Assembly (NCBI GenBank): GCA_905181725.1
Contig: CAJIYX010000108.1
Span: 1 to 36,126, forward strand
Direction of reading: 5' to 3'
Source: Alphaproteobacteria bacterium UBA830
Lineage (GTDB): Bacteria > Pseudomonadota > Alphaproteobacteria > MPNO01 > UBA830
Length of the DNA: 36,126 nt
The number at the start of each line of letters is the position of its first letter. Position 1 is the first letter of the stretch. The notes beneath the pieces were generated by a model. That model was not told the DNA's origin. It saw nothing but the letters and a program-made list of their open reading frames with translations, and made no database searches. Shown here in pieces: positions 23,062 to 30,475 of this stretch. The position numbers and the translations under genes are program-made.

Positions 23062-24084
23062 CTATTTCACCGAAGCCTGATCTTTTTCCTTGAGGCCATT
23101 TTCCCTGAGGATCGGGATCGGGATGCCGCGCCGCTCTAGTGCCGCGCGCTTTGCTTTTTCCCAGTCAATCCGGTTAGTATTGTCTCCGGCAGCTGATGTC
23201 AGCAGAAACTCGAACTCTGCGGGTTTTGACGGCGTGTGCTTGCCGGTTTGTTCGACCTCATCCGCCTGTAGCTGGCTCGGATGTATTTCAAGCCAGAGCT
23301 GACCATCCATCATTGTCACTTTCATCGGTTGATCGACCACCGTCACCGGCATGCCGACTTTGATGTCGCCGAAAAGCCGAGCGATGTCTTCGGGATATAA
23401 CCGCACACAGCCGTGGCTTACGCGTCTGCCGACGCCATAGGGCTTGTTGGTGCCATGGAACAGATATGCCGGCCAGCCAAGATAAACCGCGTGTGACCCA
23501 AGCGGGTTATCCGGCCCCGGCTTTACAATGGCGGGAAGTTCCGGATCTTCCTTGCGCACAGATTTTGGCACGTACCAGGTCGGGTTCTTCTTCTTGCGGA
23601 CGACCTCGGTGGTGCCTTTCGGCGTATCCCAGCCGATATTGCCGATACCGAGCGGCATGGAATCAACTGATTTTCCGTCCTCACGGAAAAAATACAGCCG
23701 CTGATCGGCAAGGTTGATCACGATACCTTTATAGGGCGCGGCGGGCAGGATATGCGCGGTCGGCAGCACGATCTTTTTATCAGCGCCGGGCACCCAGGGG
23801 TCTACCCCAGGATTGGCGGACACGATCTCGGTGTAGCCGAGCCCGAATTTGCGGGCGAGATCAACCAATGAGTCCTCATACACCGTCACATGCGTCTGCA
23901 TGCTGCCGACGATAGAAGGGTAGCCTGATTTCGACGCGGCCGCCGCCGCCGCCGTTTTGGTCGCCGTCTTGGCAGCTGATTTCGTGGCTGATTTCGCCGC
24001 AGTCTGTGCCGCGGCCGGAAGTGCCGAAAAAGCGGCGGTAGCGGCAATGGCCGCGCAGAAGAGGCGTCGATTTGTCTGTATCAT
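23062..24084 (-). CDS. L,D-transpeptidase (YkuD/ErfK family)
   Basis: This periplasmic enzyme forms 3-3 peptidoglycan cross-links or attaches lipoproteins to the wall. The 340-residue protein has a signal peptide (about 1-27, ending LPAAAQ) and an Ala/Lys/Thr-rich low-complexity stretch (28-52). A LysM-like segment (66-108: VTVYEDSLVDLARKFGLGYT, NPGVDPWVPG, IVLP) precedes the YkuD domain (about 119-255) with HGTN at 210-213 and SHGCVRL at 223-229, the latter carrying the catalytic Cys226. The remaining 80 residues are a polar tail with no known domain. This layout is that of the E. coli ErfK/YbiS/YcfS group that anchors Braun's lipoprotein. It converges on the Lpp-like gene across a bidirectional terminator. 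Confidence 0.93.
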   Translation of the reverse strand: MIQTNRRLFCAAIAATAAFSALPAAAQTAAKSATKSAAKTATKTAAAAAASKSGYPSIVGSMQTHVTVYEDSLVDLARKFGLGYTEIVSANPGVDPWVPGADKKIVLPTAHILPAAPYKGIVINLADQRLYFFREDGKSVDSMPLGIGNIGWDTPKGTTEVVRKKKNPTWYVPKSVRKEDPELPAIVKPGPDNPLGSHAVYLGWPAYLFHGTNKPYGVGRRVSHGCVRLYPEDIARLFGDIKVGMPVTVVDQPMKVTMMDGQLWLEIHPSQLQADEVEQTGKHTPSKPAEFEFLLTSAAGDNTNRIDWEKAKRAALERRGIPIPILRENGLKEKDQASVK

Positions 24085-24176
24085 GTCACTGCTTTCTGAA
24101 CCTATAGGTCAGATATGGCCACCGTTACGCTTATACAATGGTTAAACCGTTGCTAAACCGTTGACCACACACGAAT

Positions 24177-24647
24177 TTATGATCGCGTCCCGGGATGGCT
24201 CCCGTCCGGTGCGGGAATTCCTTCCGGCAGGTGACTGCCGCGCCCGTAGCGACCGACGACTTCGCCTGTTGCCAACAGGTTACCGTCGCGGTCATGGACA
24301 TCGCAGGACGACACGAAAATCGTCTTGCCCGTCTTTCGGATACGGCCCTCGGCGACAAGAACGCCTTCTTTAATGTTTCCGACAAGATTGACGTTTAACG
24401 AGACGGTCATCGCCTGGCGGATATTTCCTGCGACTGAACAGAAAACACCGGCACGCGCCCCGACGGTGTCGATCAGGGTTGCCATCACGCCGCCATGGAC
24501 CACACCGATCCCATTGAGGTGCAGCTCGGCGACGTCCAGCTCGATCACAGTGCGGTCTGGTTCCCAGACGGTCAACCGTCCACCGATTTTATCCAGAAAT
24601 CCGTTGAGCTTATGTGTTTCGTGTCCCGGCACATCGCTGACAGCCAT
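24177..24647 (-). CDS. PaaI-type hotdog thioesterase
   Basis: This 156-residue single hotdog-fold protein shows the family blocks GFLDKIGGRLTVWEPDRTVIELDV, LNGIGVVHGGVMATLIDTVGARAG with the usual HGG helix start, MTVSLNVNLVG, and VLVAEGRIRKTGKTIFVSSCDVHD. It probably hydrolyses acyl- or aryl-CoA esters in the cytoplasm. The gene lies divergently from the UbiX-type gene, which begins 136 bases away, and may or may not belong to the catabolic island. If it does, a CoA-bound aromatic intermediate could be its substrate; nothing else in the window uses CoA clearly. The C-terminal 25 residues are polar and not part of the fold. Confidence 0.85.
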   Translation of the reverse strand: MAVSDVPGHETHKLNGFLDKIGGRLTVWEPDRTVIELDVAELHLNGIGVVHGGVMATLIDTVGARAGVFCSVAGNIRQAMTVSLNVNLVGNIKEGVLVAEGRIRKTGKTIFVSSCDVHDRDGNLLATGEVVGRYGRGSHLPEGIPAPDGSHPGTRS

Positions 24648-24681
24648 GCAGAAAATCCATCTTTGTTGAGCCTGCGTAACC

Positions 24682-24690
24682 TGTTATACT
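24682..24690 (+). promoter_or_regulatory. Extended -10 promoter upstream of the UbiX-type gene
   Basis: TGTTATACT combines the TGN extension with the -10 box TATACT. The -35 region at the right distance (TTTGTT, 24662-24667) is weak, which is common for extended -10 promoters. It would leave a leader of about 85 bases before the UbiX start. Confidence 0.4.
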
Positions 24691-24782
24691 AAACCACTAT
24701 TGAATCAACTACTTAAGTGCAGGCGGTTGGGAGCGGAGCTCAATAGTTTATAACCACCAAGACCTTCCCGAGGAACTAACGA

Positions 24783-25391
24783 ATGAAACGAGTAATTGTC
24801 GGCGTCACCGGCGCAACCGGTACGATCTACAGCGTGCGCCTGATGGAATTGATGAGGACCGATCCGGAGATCGAGATCCATCTTGTGATGAGCAAGTCGG
24901 CCAAGCTGACCCTGAAGATGGAGCACGATCTTGAGCTCGAATACATCAACGGACTGGCCCACGAAGTTCACGATCCGGGTAATATCGGTGCAACGATTTC
25001 ATCCGGTTCGTTCCATTCCGAAGGCATGATTGTCGCTCCGTGCTCGGTTAAAACGATGTCGAACATCGCGGCGGGCAATACGGGCGACCTGATCAGCCGT
25101 GCTGCTGACGTTATCCTGAAGGAACGCCGCACACTGATCGTTGCTATCCGCGAAACGCCGCTCCATATCGGCCATCTGGAAAACCTGACCAAGCTGGCGC
25201 GCATCGGTGCGGTTATCTTCCCGCCGGTACCGGCGTTCTATAACCGGCCCAAATCGCTGCAGGAAATCGTCGACCAGTCCTGCATGCGTATGCTTGATCA
25301 ACTTCATATTCATCTGGAATCGGCCCCGCGCTGGGGCGAAAAAGGCGGTGTGCCTGCCGTCGGCCAGAAGCCGTCGGACGTTGCTAACTGA
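24783..25391 (+). CDS. UbiX-type flavin prenyltransferase
   Basis: UbiX joins a dimethylallyl group to FMN and so makes prenyl-FMN, the cofactor of UbiD decarboxylases. The 202-residue protein has GVTGATGTIYSVRLME (7-22), a Ser-rich phosphate contact (SKSAK), MIVAPCSVKTMSNIAAG (82-98) and VAIRETPLHIGHLENLTKL (120-138), all family blocks with the RETPL motif intact. GAGGA lies eight bases before the ATG. A UbiD-type gene lies 5 kb downstream on the same strand, so this copy probably serves that enzyme rather than ubiquinone synthesis. The TGATG start of the Rossmann-like domain (usually TGASG) is a minor variation. The symbol ubiX is withheld because a catabolic paralogue is likely. Confidence 0.9.
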   Translation: MKRVIVGVTGATGTIYSVRLMELMRTDPEIEIHLVMSKSAKLTLKMEHDLELEYINGLAHEVHDPGNIGATISSGSFHSEGMIVAPCSVKTMSNIAAGNTGDLISRAADVILKERRTLIVAIRETPLHIGHLENLTKLARIGAVIFPPVPAFYNRPKSLQEIVDQSCMRMLDQLHIHLESAPRWGEKGGVPAVGQKPSDVAN

Positions 25392-25415
25392 TTTCGGGGC
25401 CAACTGATGCCGGGA

Positions 25416-26207
25416 CTAACCGATTTCTAGGCGGACCGCGCCGAGGCTCTCGAGTTCGATTTCCGCGGCGGCCGTCGGGGTGTCGACCCAGATCACAGGC
25501 GCGGCGGACCCCGTAAGGACAATCTGACCGGCGACCAGCCGTTCACCGTGATCGGCCAGCGTGTTTGCGAGCCACGCCACGGCTTCGAGCGGGTGGCCCA
25601 TGACATCAGCGCCGGTCCCGCGGCCTTTTTCAGTCCCGTCGATCCGCGTGCAACCGGCAATGGCGGCGAGGTCGATATCCCGCCAGTCGGTCACCGCCGT
25701 GCCCAGCACACAGGCCTTGTGAAAGAAATCATCGGCGATCAGCGTCGGGGTGCCGCGGGCCAGAAAATCGCCGTAGCGGTTTTCGACAATCTCGATTGCA
25801 GGTAGCACGGCGTCGATGATCCCGCTGATTGTCTCGCGGTTGTAGACCTTGTCCTCTGCATCCGACCCGACCCGCAGCGCGATCTCGCACTCGATCCCGG
25901 GATTGCAGAAGCCGGCGCCCGCGAGGGTGGCGCCATTCTCATGCATATTTGTCGACAGGATGCGGCCATAGGCCGGGCCGTCGACGCCCAGGTATTTCTG
26001 CATGCCGGTCGTCGTCGCGCCGACTTTCCAGCCGACGAGTGCACTACCTGTCCTGTCGCACAAATATCGGTGAAGGGCGGCCTGTGCGGCATATCCGTCA
26101 GCGATGGTTTGCGGTCCGTCTGCGCCGGAAAGGTCCGGTACGGGCTGAGCCGCGAGGCGCGCATCGCCGACCAAGCCTGCTATACGCTTCAGAGCATCAG
26201 CTCCCAT
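25416..26207 (-). CDS. 2-oxopent-4-enoate hydratase-like protein (FAH superfamily)
   Basis: This 263-residue protein resembles MhpD/DmpE-type hydratases and related oxalocrotonate decarboxylases of meta-cleavage pathways. Visible marks are GWKVGATTTGMQKYLGVDGPAYGRI with catalytic-type Lys61, the metal pair GIECEIALRV (Glu106 and Glu108), PAIEIVENRYGD with Glu139, and VMGHPLEAVAWLANTLADHG near the end. In this class the three Glu bind Mg2+ or Mn2+. It would add water to a 2-hydroxydienoate after ring opening. It is 2 bases downstream of the transglutaminase-like gene, so both are one message, divergent from the DMT transporter. Hydratase or decarboxylase activity cannot be told apart from sequence alone. 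Confidence 0.85.
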   Translation of the reverse strand: MGADALKRIAGLVGDARLAAQPVPDLSGADGPQTIADGYAAQAALHRYLCDRTGSALVGWKVGATTTGMQKYLGVDGPAYGRILSTNMHENGATLAGAGFCNPGIECEIALRVGSDAEDKVYNRETISGIIDAVLPAIEIVENRYGDFLARGTPTLIADDFFHKACVLGTAVTDWRDIDLAAIAGCTRIDGTEKGRGTGADVMGHPLEAVAWLANTLADHGERLVAGQIVLTGSAAPVIWVDTPTAAAEIELESLGAVRLEIG

Positions 26208-26209
26208 GG

Positions 26210-26929
26210 TCAGGTGACCGGTTTCTCGTCCTCGAAATTGGCGGCCTGCTTGCGTTCGTTCTGTTCAACGGCTTCGCGGCACCGATCCCACAATTGCGGT
26301 CCATAGAATTCCGTGAAGTCGTCGAATACCCGCTGGACCGGCACGTCGGACCACAGGCCGTGGCTTCTGACATATTCCATGTGCTTTTGGCCGTTCTGGT
26401 CGAATTCCTGCAACAATGCATCTTCGACGCCGTCGAATTCCGTCGGCGTCACGCCGAACTTGTCACATAGTTCGATATTGAACGCGGGTGCCGCCTTGAC
26501 CCATTTGCCGTCGATCAGCATCACCGCATAGCCGTGATGCATGAACAGCGTCTCGCCGCCCATGGCTTCCGCCATACGCGGGCTGCACATGTGGTTGGTC
26601 ACGTCCGACAGGCCGATGGCGGTCGGTATGCCGGCGGCGCGGGTGACGGCGCCAAGAAGGGCTGCCTTCGGGATGCAATAGGCGGCGTTCGTCTCCAGCA
26701 CGTCGCTCGCCGAATAGGCTACGGCGCGGTTGGTGATCCGGTAGGGGTCGTAGCGGATGGTATCGCGAACGGCATAAAATGCCTGGATGGCTTTTTCCTT
26801 GTCCGTCGTCGCGCCTTCGAGCGCCTTGGCGGCGAAGTCGGCAACGATCGGCTTGTCAAAATCGAGAAATTCCGTTGGGCGGAGATATTCTTCTGTCGGT
26901 TCCGGATAGCCGGTTTCGAGGTATTCCAT
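26210..26929 (-). CDS. Transglutaminase-like cysteine-protease-fold protein
   Basis: This 239-residue protein has the core of the transglutaminase-like superfamily: the helix with the nucleophile (NAAYCIPKAALLGAVTRAAGIPTAIGL), a strand with the catalytic His (MHHGYAVMLIDGKWVKAAPAFN), and an Asp-like position further on (CDKFGVTPTEFDG). Bacterial members act as proteases, amidases or peptide ligases. No signal peptide is seen, so it is probably cytoplasmic. The ATG at 26929 gives a usual-looking N-terminus; the frame is open to an ATG at 26989 (20 extra residues), and neither has a strong ribosome-binding site. Its stop is 2 bases from the hydratase start. Close linkage to an FAH-family hydratase suggests work on the same substrate, perhaps cleavage of an amide. 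That is inference. Confidence 0.8.
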   Translation of the reverse strand: MEYLETGYPEPTEEYLRPTEFLDFDKPIVADFAAKALEGATTDKEKAIQAFYAVRDTIRYDPYRITNRAVAYSASDVLETNAAYCIPKAALLGAVTRAAGIPTAIGLSDVTNHMCSPRMAEAMGGETLFMHHGYAVMLIDGKWVKAAPAFNIELCDKFGVTPTEFDGVEDALLQEFDQNGQKHMEYVRSHGLWSDVPVQRVFDDFTEFYGPQLWDRCREAVEQNERKQAANFEDEKPVT

Positions 26930-27122
26930 AAATCTGCTTTCGTCGATGATGTCTGCGCGGAGATTACGGGGCGGGCTGAGGCATCGCAAGTCAGGTCATG
27001 GTCAGCATGTAAGGGCATCGGCTACACTCGCGGTAGAAAAAAATTCAGATACGACGGGGAGTAGCCGGCGAAATGGCGGATGAGTTTACGAGGGTCGTCG
27101 AAATTACTGAGATCAGGGCCTG

Positions 27123-28022
27123 ATGGCAGCGCCTGCAGGTGGACCAGACAAGCACAATCCCGTGGCCGGCATCCTCTGGATGGTCGGGGCGGCTGTCTGT
27201 TTCTCCGCGTCGCTGTCGCTCGTAAAGGCGTTGCAGGATGGCGGGATGTCGGCGTTTCAGGCGGTGCTGTTCCGCCAGATATTCGGGCTGATCATCTTTA
27301 CGCCGATCGTTTTCCGGATCGGGATCGGCTCGCTCAAAACCAAGGTGCCGTTCGGCCACTTCATGCGGGCGTTGCTGGGGTTGACCGGGATGTGGACCGG
27401 CTACTTCTCGCTGACGTTGATCGACGTGCCGGAATCGGTCGCGCTGCAGTTCACGCTGCCGATCTTCACGATGATCTGCGCCATCTTTCTGCTCGGTGAA
27501 AAGATGCATTCGCACCGGGTGATTGCCACCCTGGTCGGCTTCGGCGGCGTGCTGGTGATCGTGCGGCCAGGCTTTAGCGATCTCAACCTCGGCATTTTTC
27601 TGGCACTGGCCGCCGCCGCTTTCTACGCGACGTCCGATACATTGTCCCGCTGGCTCGCGCGATACGACCAGATACCGTCGATCATGATGTGGAATTTCAT
27701 TTTCATGATCCCGATGGCGGCGATCCCGTCGGCGATCTGGTGGGTCACCCCGGCGCCCGATCTCTGGTGGCAGGTCTTGGGATTTGCGATTGCCGGGGTC
27801 GGCGCGCAGTTCTGTCTGACCCGGTCGTTCGGGCTGGCGGAAGCAAGCCTTGTGTCGCCGATCCTGTTTCTGCGCCTGCCGCTGCTCGCCGCGATAGCGT
27901 TCTTTGCCTTCGGGCAGACGACCGAAATCTGGACCTGGGCCGGCGCTGCGGTCATCTTTGTGGCAGCGACGTGGATGACCCGCGTGGAGACGCGGAAGAC
28001 TCCGGCGGAAAAGCCGTCGTAA
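27123..28022 (+). CDS. DMT (EamA) family transporter
   Basis: This 299-residue inner-membrane protein has ten predicted helices in two EamA halves: the first with AGILWMVGAAVCFSASLSLVKAL and FRQIFGLIIFTPIVF, the second beginning near GIFLALAAAAFYATSDTLSRWL. A short polar loop links the halves. These are drug/metabolite carriers that move amino acids, purines or small organic acids, often outward. It is the first plus-strand gene of the island, 37 bases before the first monooxygenase, so it may import the growth substrate or export a toxic intermediate. The C-terminus is Lys/Thr-rich. Upstream, 26930-27122 is the shared control region with the divergent transglutaminase-like gene and holds nothing I can name. 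Confidence 0.88.
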   Translation: MAAPAGGPDKHNPVAGILWMVGAAVCFSASLSLVKALQDGGMSAFQAVLFRQIFGLIIFTPIVFRIGIGSLKTKVPFGHFMRALLGLTGMWTGYFSLTLIDVPESVALQFTLPIFTMICAIFLLGEKMHSHRVIATLVGFGGVLVIVRPGFSDLNLGIFLALAAAAFYATSDTLSRWLARYDQIPSIMMWNFIFMIPMAAIPSAIWWVTPAPDLWWQVLGFAIAGVGAQFCLTRSFGLAEASLVSPILFLRLPLLAAIAFFAFGQTTEIWTWAGAAVIFVAATWMTRVETRKTPAEKPS

Positions 28023-28059
28023 ACTTGGGCGGCAAGGTACCGAATAAACAGGAAAGACC

Positions 28060-29259
28060 ATGGCAGACGGATCAACATCCCTGAACGAGGACGGCCCCGA
28101 CCACTTTGAGCTGGTTGAGATGGCGAAAGGGCTGGCCGATGCCGTCCGCGCGCGCGCGGGCGACGCTGAAAATAACCGCCGTCTACACCGTGAAACCCAC
28201 GAAGCACTGCTCGCGGGCGGCTTCTACAAAGTTCAGATGCCGGCGCGCTATGGCGGGCTGGAGATGAGCCACCGCACCATGCTCGACTGCGCGGTGGAAA
28301 TCGGCCGGGGCTGCGGATCGTCCGCCTGGATATTCTCGAACATCGCCGCTCAGAACGGGATCGTCTCGATGGCCTCGCGTCAGGCGCAGGACGATGTCTG
28401 GGGCGAGAACGATTATGCCTGCACCGCGTCGTCTTTCCCGGCCAAGGGCGGCAAGGTCGAGGCGGTCGAGGGCGGCATCGTCGCCAATGGCGTGTGGAGC
28501 TTTGCGTCGGGTGTCGACTGGGCCGACTGGAATAATATGCAGGTCTTCGTGCCGCGCGAAGGCGGCGGCGTGGCGCATCATATGGCGCTGGTGCCCAAAT
28601 CGGATTACCGCGTGATCGATGACTGGAATTCACCGGGATTAGTCGCCACAGGCTCGCGCTCCATCGAGCTGGACAATGTTTTTATCCCCGCGCACCGGAT
28701 GCTCAATACGGCGGAGGCACGCAAAGGCACCACCATCGATGTGTCCGAGAATTTCGGGCCGATCTTCCGTGTGCCGCCGATGTGCGGTGCGAACAAGATA
28801 TTTTCCGGCCCGGTGATCGGCATGGCACGCGGCGCGCTCGATGCGATTGAACGCGACCTGTCGGCCCGTAATAACGTCGCCGGTGTCCCGATGGCATCCC
28901 TGACGACGGCGCAGATGCGCGTTGCCGAGGCGGGGGCATTGATCGAGGCTGCCTGGGCGTTGATGCAGCGCGATTGCGACGTCGCGTTCGATATTGGTGA
29001 AATCGGCCGGCTGACGACGGTCGAAGACCGGGCATTCTGGCGGCGCAACAATGCCTATGCCGGTGTCATGTGCGTGAAGGCCGTGGATATTCTGCACCCT
29101 TTGATCGGCGCGCGCGGATTGACGCCGGATAGCGATTTCATGCGCGCTTACCGCGATATTCATGCCGCGACCATGCAGATCAATATGGCCTGGGACCGCC
29201 ATGCGATCTCGGCGGCCGAGATCCAACTCGGTCTCACGCCCAGTGATCCGCGGGCCTGA
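28060..29259 (+). CDS. Group D flavin-dependent monooxygenase, oxygenase component (first paralogue)
   Basis: This 399-residue protein has the acyl-CoA dehydrogenase fold but resembles two-component aromatic hydroxylases (HsaA, C2 of p-hydroxyphenylacetate hydroxylase). These use reduced flavin and oxygen to hydroxylate rings. Blocks seen are RARAGDAENNRRLHRET (31-47), IGRGCGSSAWIFSNIAAQN (81-99), ASSFPAKGGKVE (123-134), WSFASGVDWADW (146-157), TGSRSIELDNVFIP and GARGLTPDSDFMRAYRDIHA near the end. The usual acyl-CoA dehydrogenase base is not obvious, which favours the hydroxylase reading. AGGAAAG lies before the ATG. It is followed after one base by its paralogue. No flavin reductase is encoded here, so the reduced flavin must come from elsewhere. 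A dehydrogenase role cannot be excluded. Confidence 0.85.
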   Translation: MADGSTSLNEDGPDHFELVEMAKGLADAVRARAGDAENNRRLHRETHEALLAGGFYKVQMPARYGGLEMSHRTMLDCAVEIGRGCGSSAWIFSNIAAQNGIVSMASRQAQDDVWGENDYACTASSFPAKGGKVEAVEGGIVANGVWSFASGVDWADWNNMQVFVPREGGGVAHHMALVPKSDYRVIDDWNSPGLVATGSRSIELDNVFIPAHRMLNTAEARKGTTIDVSENFGPIFRVPPMCGANKIFSGPVIGMARGALDAIERDLSARNNVAGVPMASLTTAQMRVAEAGALIEAAWALMQRDCDVAFDIGEIGRLTTVEDRAFWRRNNAYAGVMCVKAVDILHPLIGARGLTPDSDFMRAYRDIHAATMQINMAWDRHAISAAEIQLGLTPSDPRA

Positions 29260-29260
29260 T

Positions 29261-30439
29261 ATGACAACTGCCGCTCAGGAGACAATGGTTGGCCGTGCCC
29301 GCGAGATGATTCCGGTATTGCGTGCGCGGGCGCGTGATGCCGAGAACAATCGCGCGGTGCCGCGCGAGACGTTCGAACAGTTCGCCGAGGAAGGCTTCTT
29401 CCGCATTCACCAGCCGGAGCGTTTCGGCGGGTATGGCTGGGATATCGGCATGATGGTCCGCCTTGGCGCGGAGCTGGGACAGGGCTGCGGGTCGAGCTGC
29501 TGGATATTCTCCAATCTCGCGGTCCAGAACTGGATTCTCGGGATGAACAAGCCCAAAGCACAGGAAGACGTGTGGGGGGGGAATCCGCTGGCGTTGATTG
29601 CATCGTCGTTTCCGGCGAAGGGCGGCAAGGTGGAACGCACCGAGGGCGGGCTGATCGCCAACGGGCTGTGGAGCTTTGCGTCGGGCGTCGACTTTGCCGA
29701 CTGGAACAACATGCAGGTCTTTGTGCCACCGGTGGACGGTGAAGGTCCGCCCGAACACCGGTTTGCGCTGGTGCCGAAGGCCGATTACGAGGTGATCGAT
29801 GACTGGTTTTCACCCGGCCTCGCCGGTACAGGGTCGCGTTCCATCAAGCTTGATAATATTTTTATCCCCGAACACCGGACGGTGCCGTCGACCGAATTGA
29901 TGGGCGGACCGTCGCCGGGCTCGGCGATCAATCCGGGTGCGCTCTACCGTGTCCCGCCGCTGACGCTCGGGACCAAGGTATTCGCAGCACCGGCGCTCGG
30001 TATCGCCAAGGGTGCACTCGCCCTGATCGAGGACGATCTGAGGGGCCGCAGCACGGTTGGCCATGCCCCAATGGCGGAACTGCCCACGGCACAGGTCCGG
30101 GTGGCTGAGGCCGGCGCAGAGATCGAGGCGGCGGAGGCTTTACTCCTGAAGGACTGCGCCGATGCGATGGCGACGGCGGAGGCGGGCGGCGTGCCGGTGC
30201 TGGATGACCGGGCGCGGTGGCGCCGGAACAATGCGTTCGCGGTACAGCTCTGCGTGCGCGCGGTCGAACGTCTCAATCCGCTGGTCGGCGCGCGCGGGCT
30301 GACACCCGAAAACGATTTTCTCCGTATGTTCCGCGATGTGCATGCGGCGTCCCTGCAGATTACGGTGTCGTGGGATATCCAGTCTGTTAATGCCGGGCGA
30401 ATCCGCTTTGGCCTGCCGTCGTTGGACCCGCGTGTTTAA
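29261..30439 (+). CDS. Group D flavin-dependent monooxygenase, oxygenase component (second paralogue)
   Basis: This is a 392-residue paralogue of the preceding gene along its whole length. Shared blocks include GCGSS[AC]WIFSN, ASSFPAKGGKVE, WSFASGVD, ADWNNMQVFVP, SPGL and TGSRSI; the position after SGVD is Phe here and Trp in the first copy. A short insert (SPGSAINPG, about 225-233) and different substrate-side residues set the copies apart, so both may be active on different substrates or as a mixed oligomer. The ATG at 29261 lies one base after the first gene's stop (29257-29259) and has no good ribosome-binding site, which suggests coupled translation. An in-frame start at 29162 would overlap the first gene by 98 bases and is rejected. 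The tandem copies most likely arose by duplication. Confidence 0.85.
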   Translation: MTTAAQETMVGRAREMIPVLRARARDAENNRAVPRETFEQFAEEGFFRIHQPERFGGYGWDIGMMVRLGAELGQGCGSSCWIFSNLAVQNWILGMNKPKAQEDVWGGNPLALIASSFPAKGGKVERTEGGLIANGLWSFASGVDFADWNNMQVFVPPVDGEGPPEHRFALVPKADYEVIDDWFSPGLAGTGSRSIKLDNIFIPEHRTVPSTELMGGPSPGSAINPGALYRVPPLTLGTKVFAAPALGIAKGALALIEDDLRGRSTVGHAPMAELPTAQVRVAEAGAEIEAAEALLLKDCADAMATAEAGGVPVLDDRARWRRNNAFAVQLCVRAVERLNPLVGARGLTPENDFLRMFRDVHAASLQITVSWDIQSVNAGRIRFGLPSLDPRV

Positions 30440-30475
30440 TTCGGACAATCCACCACTCTCTGACAGGAAGTTTTA

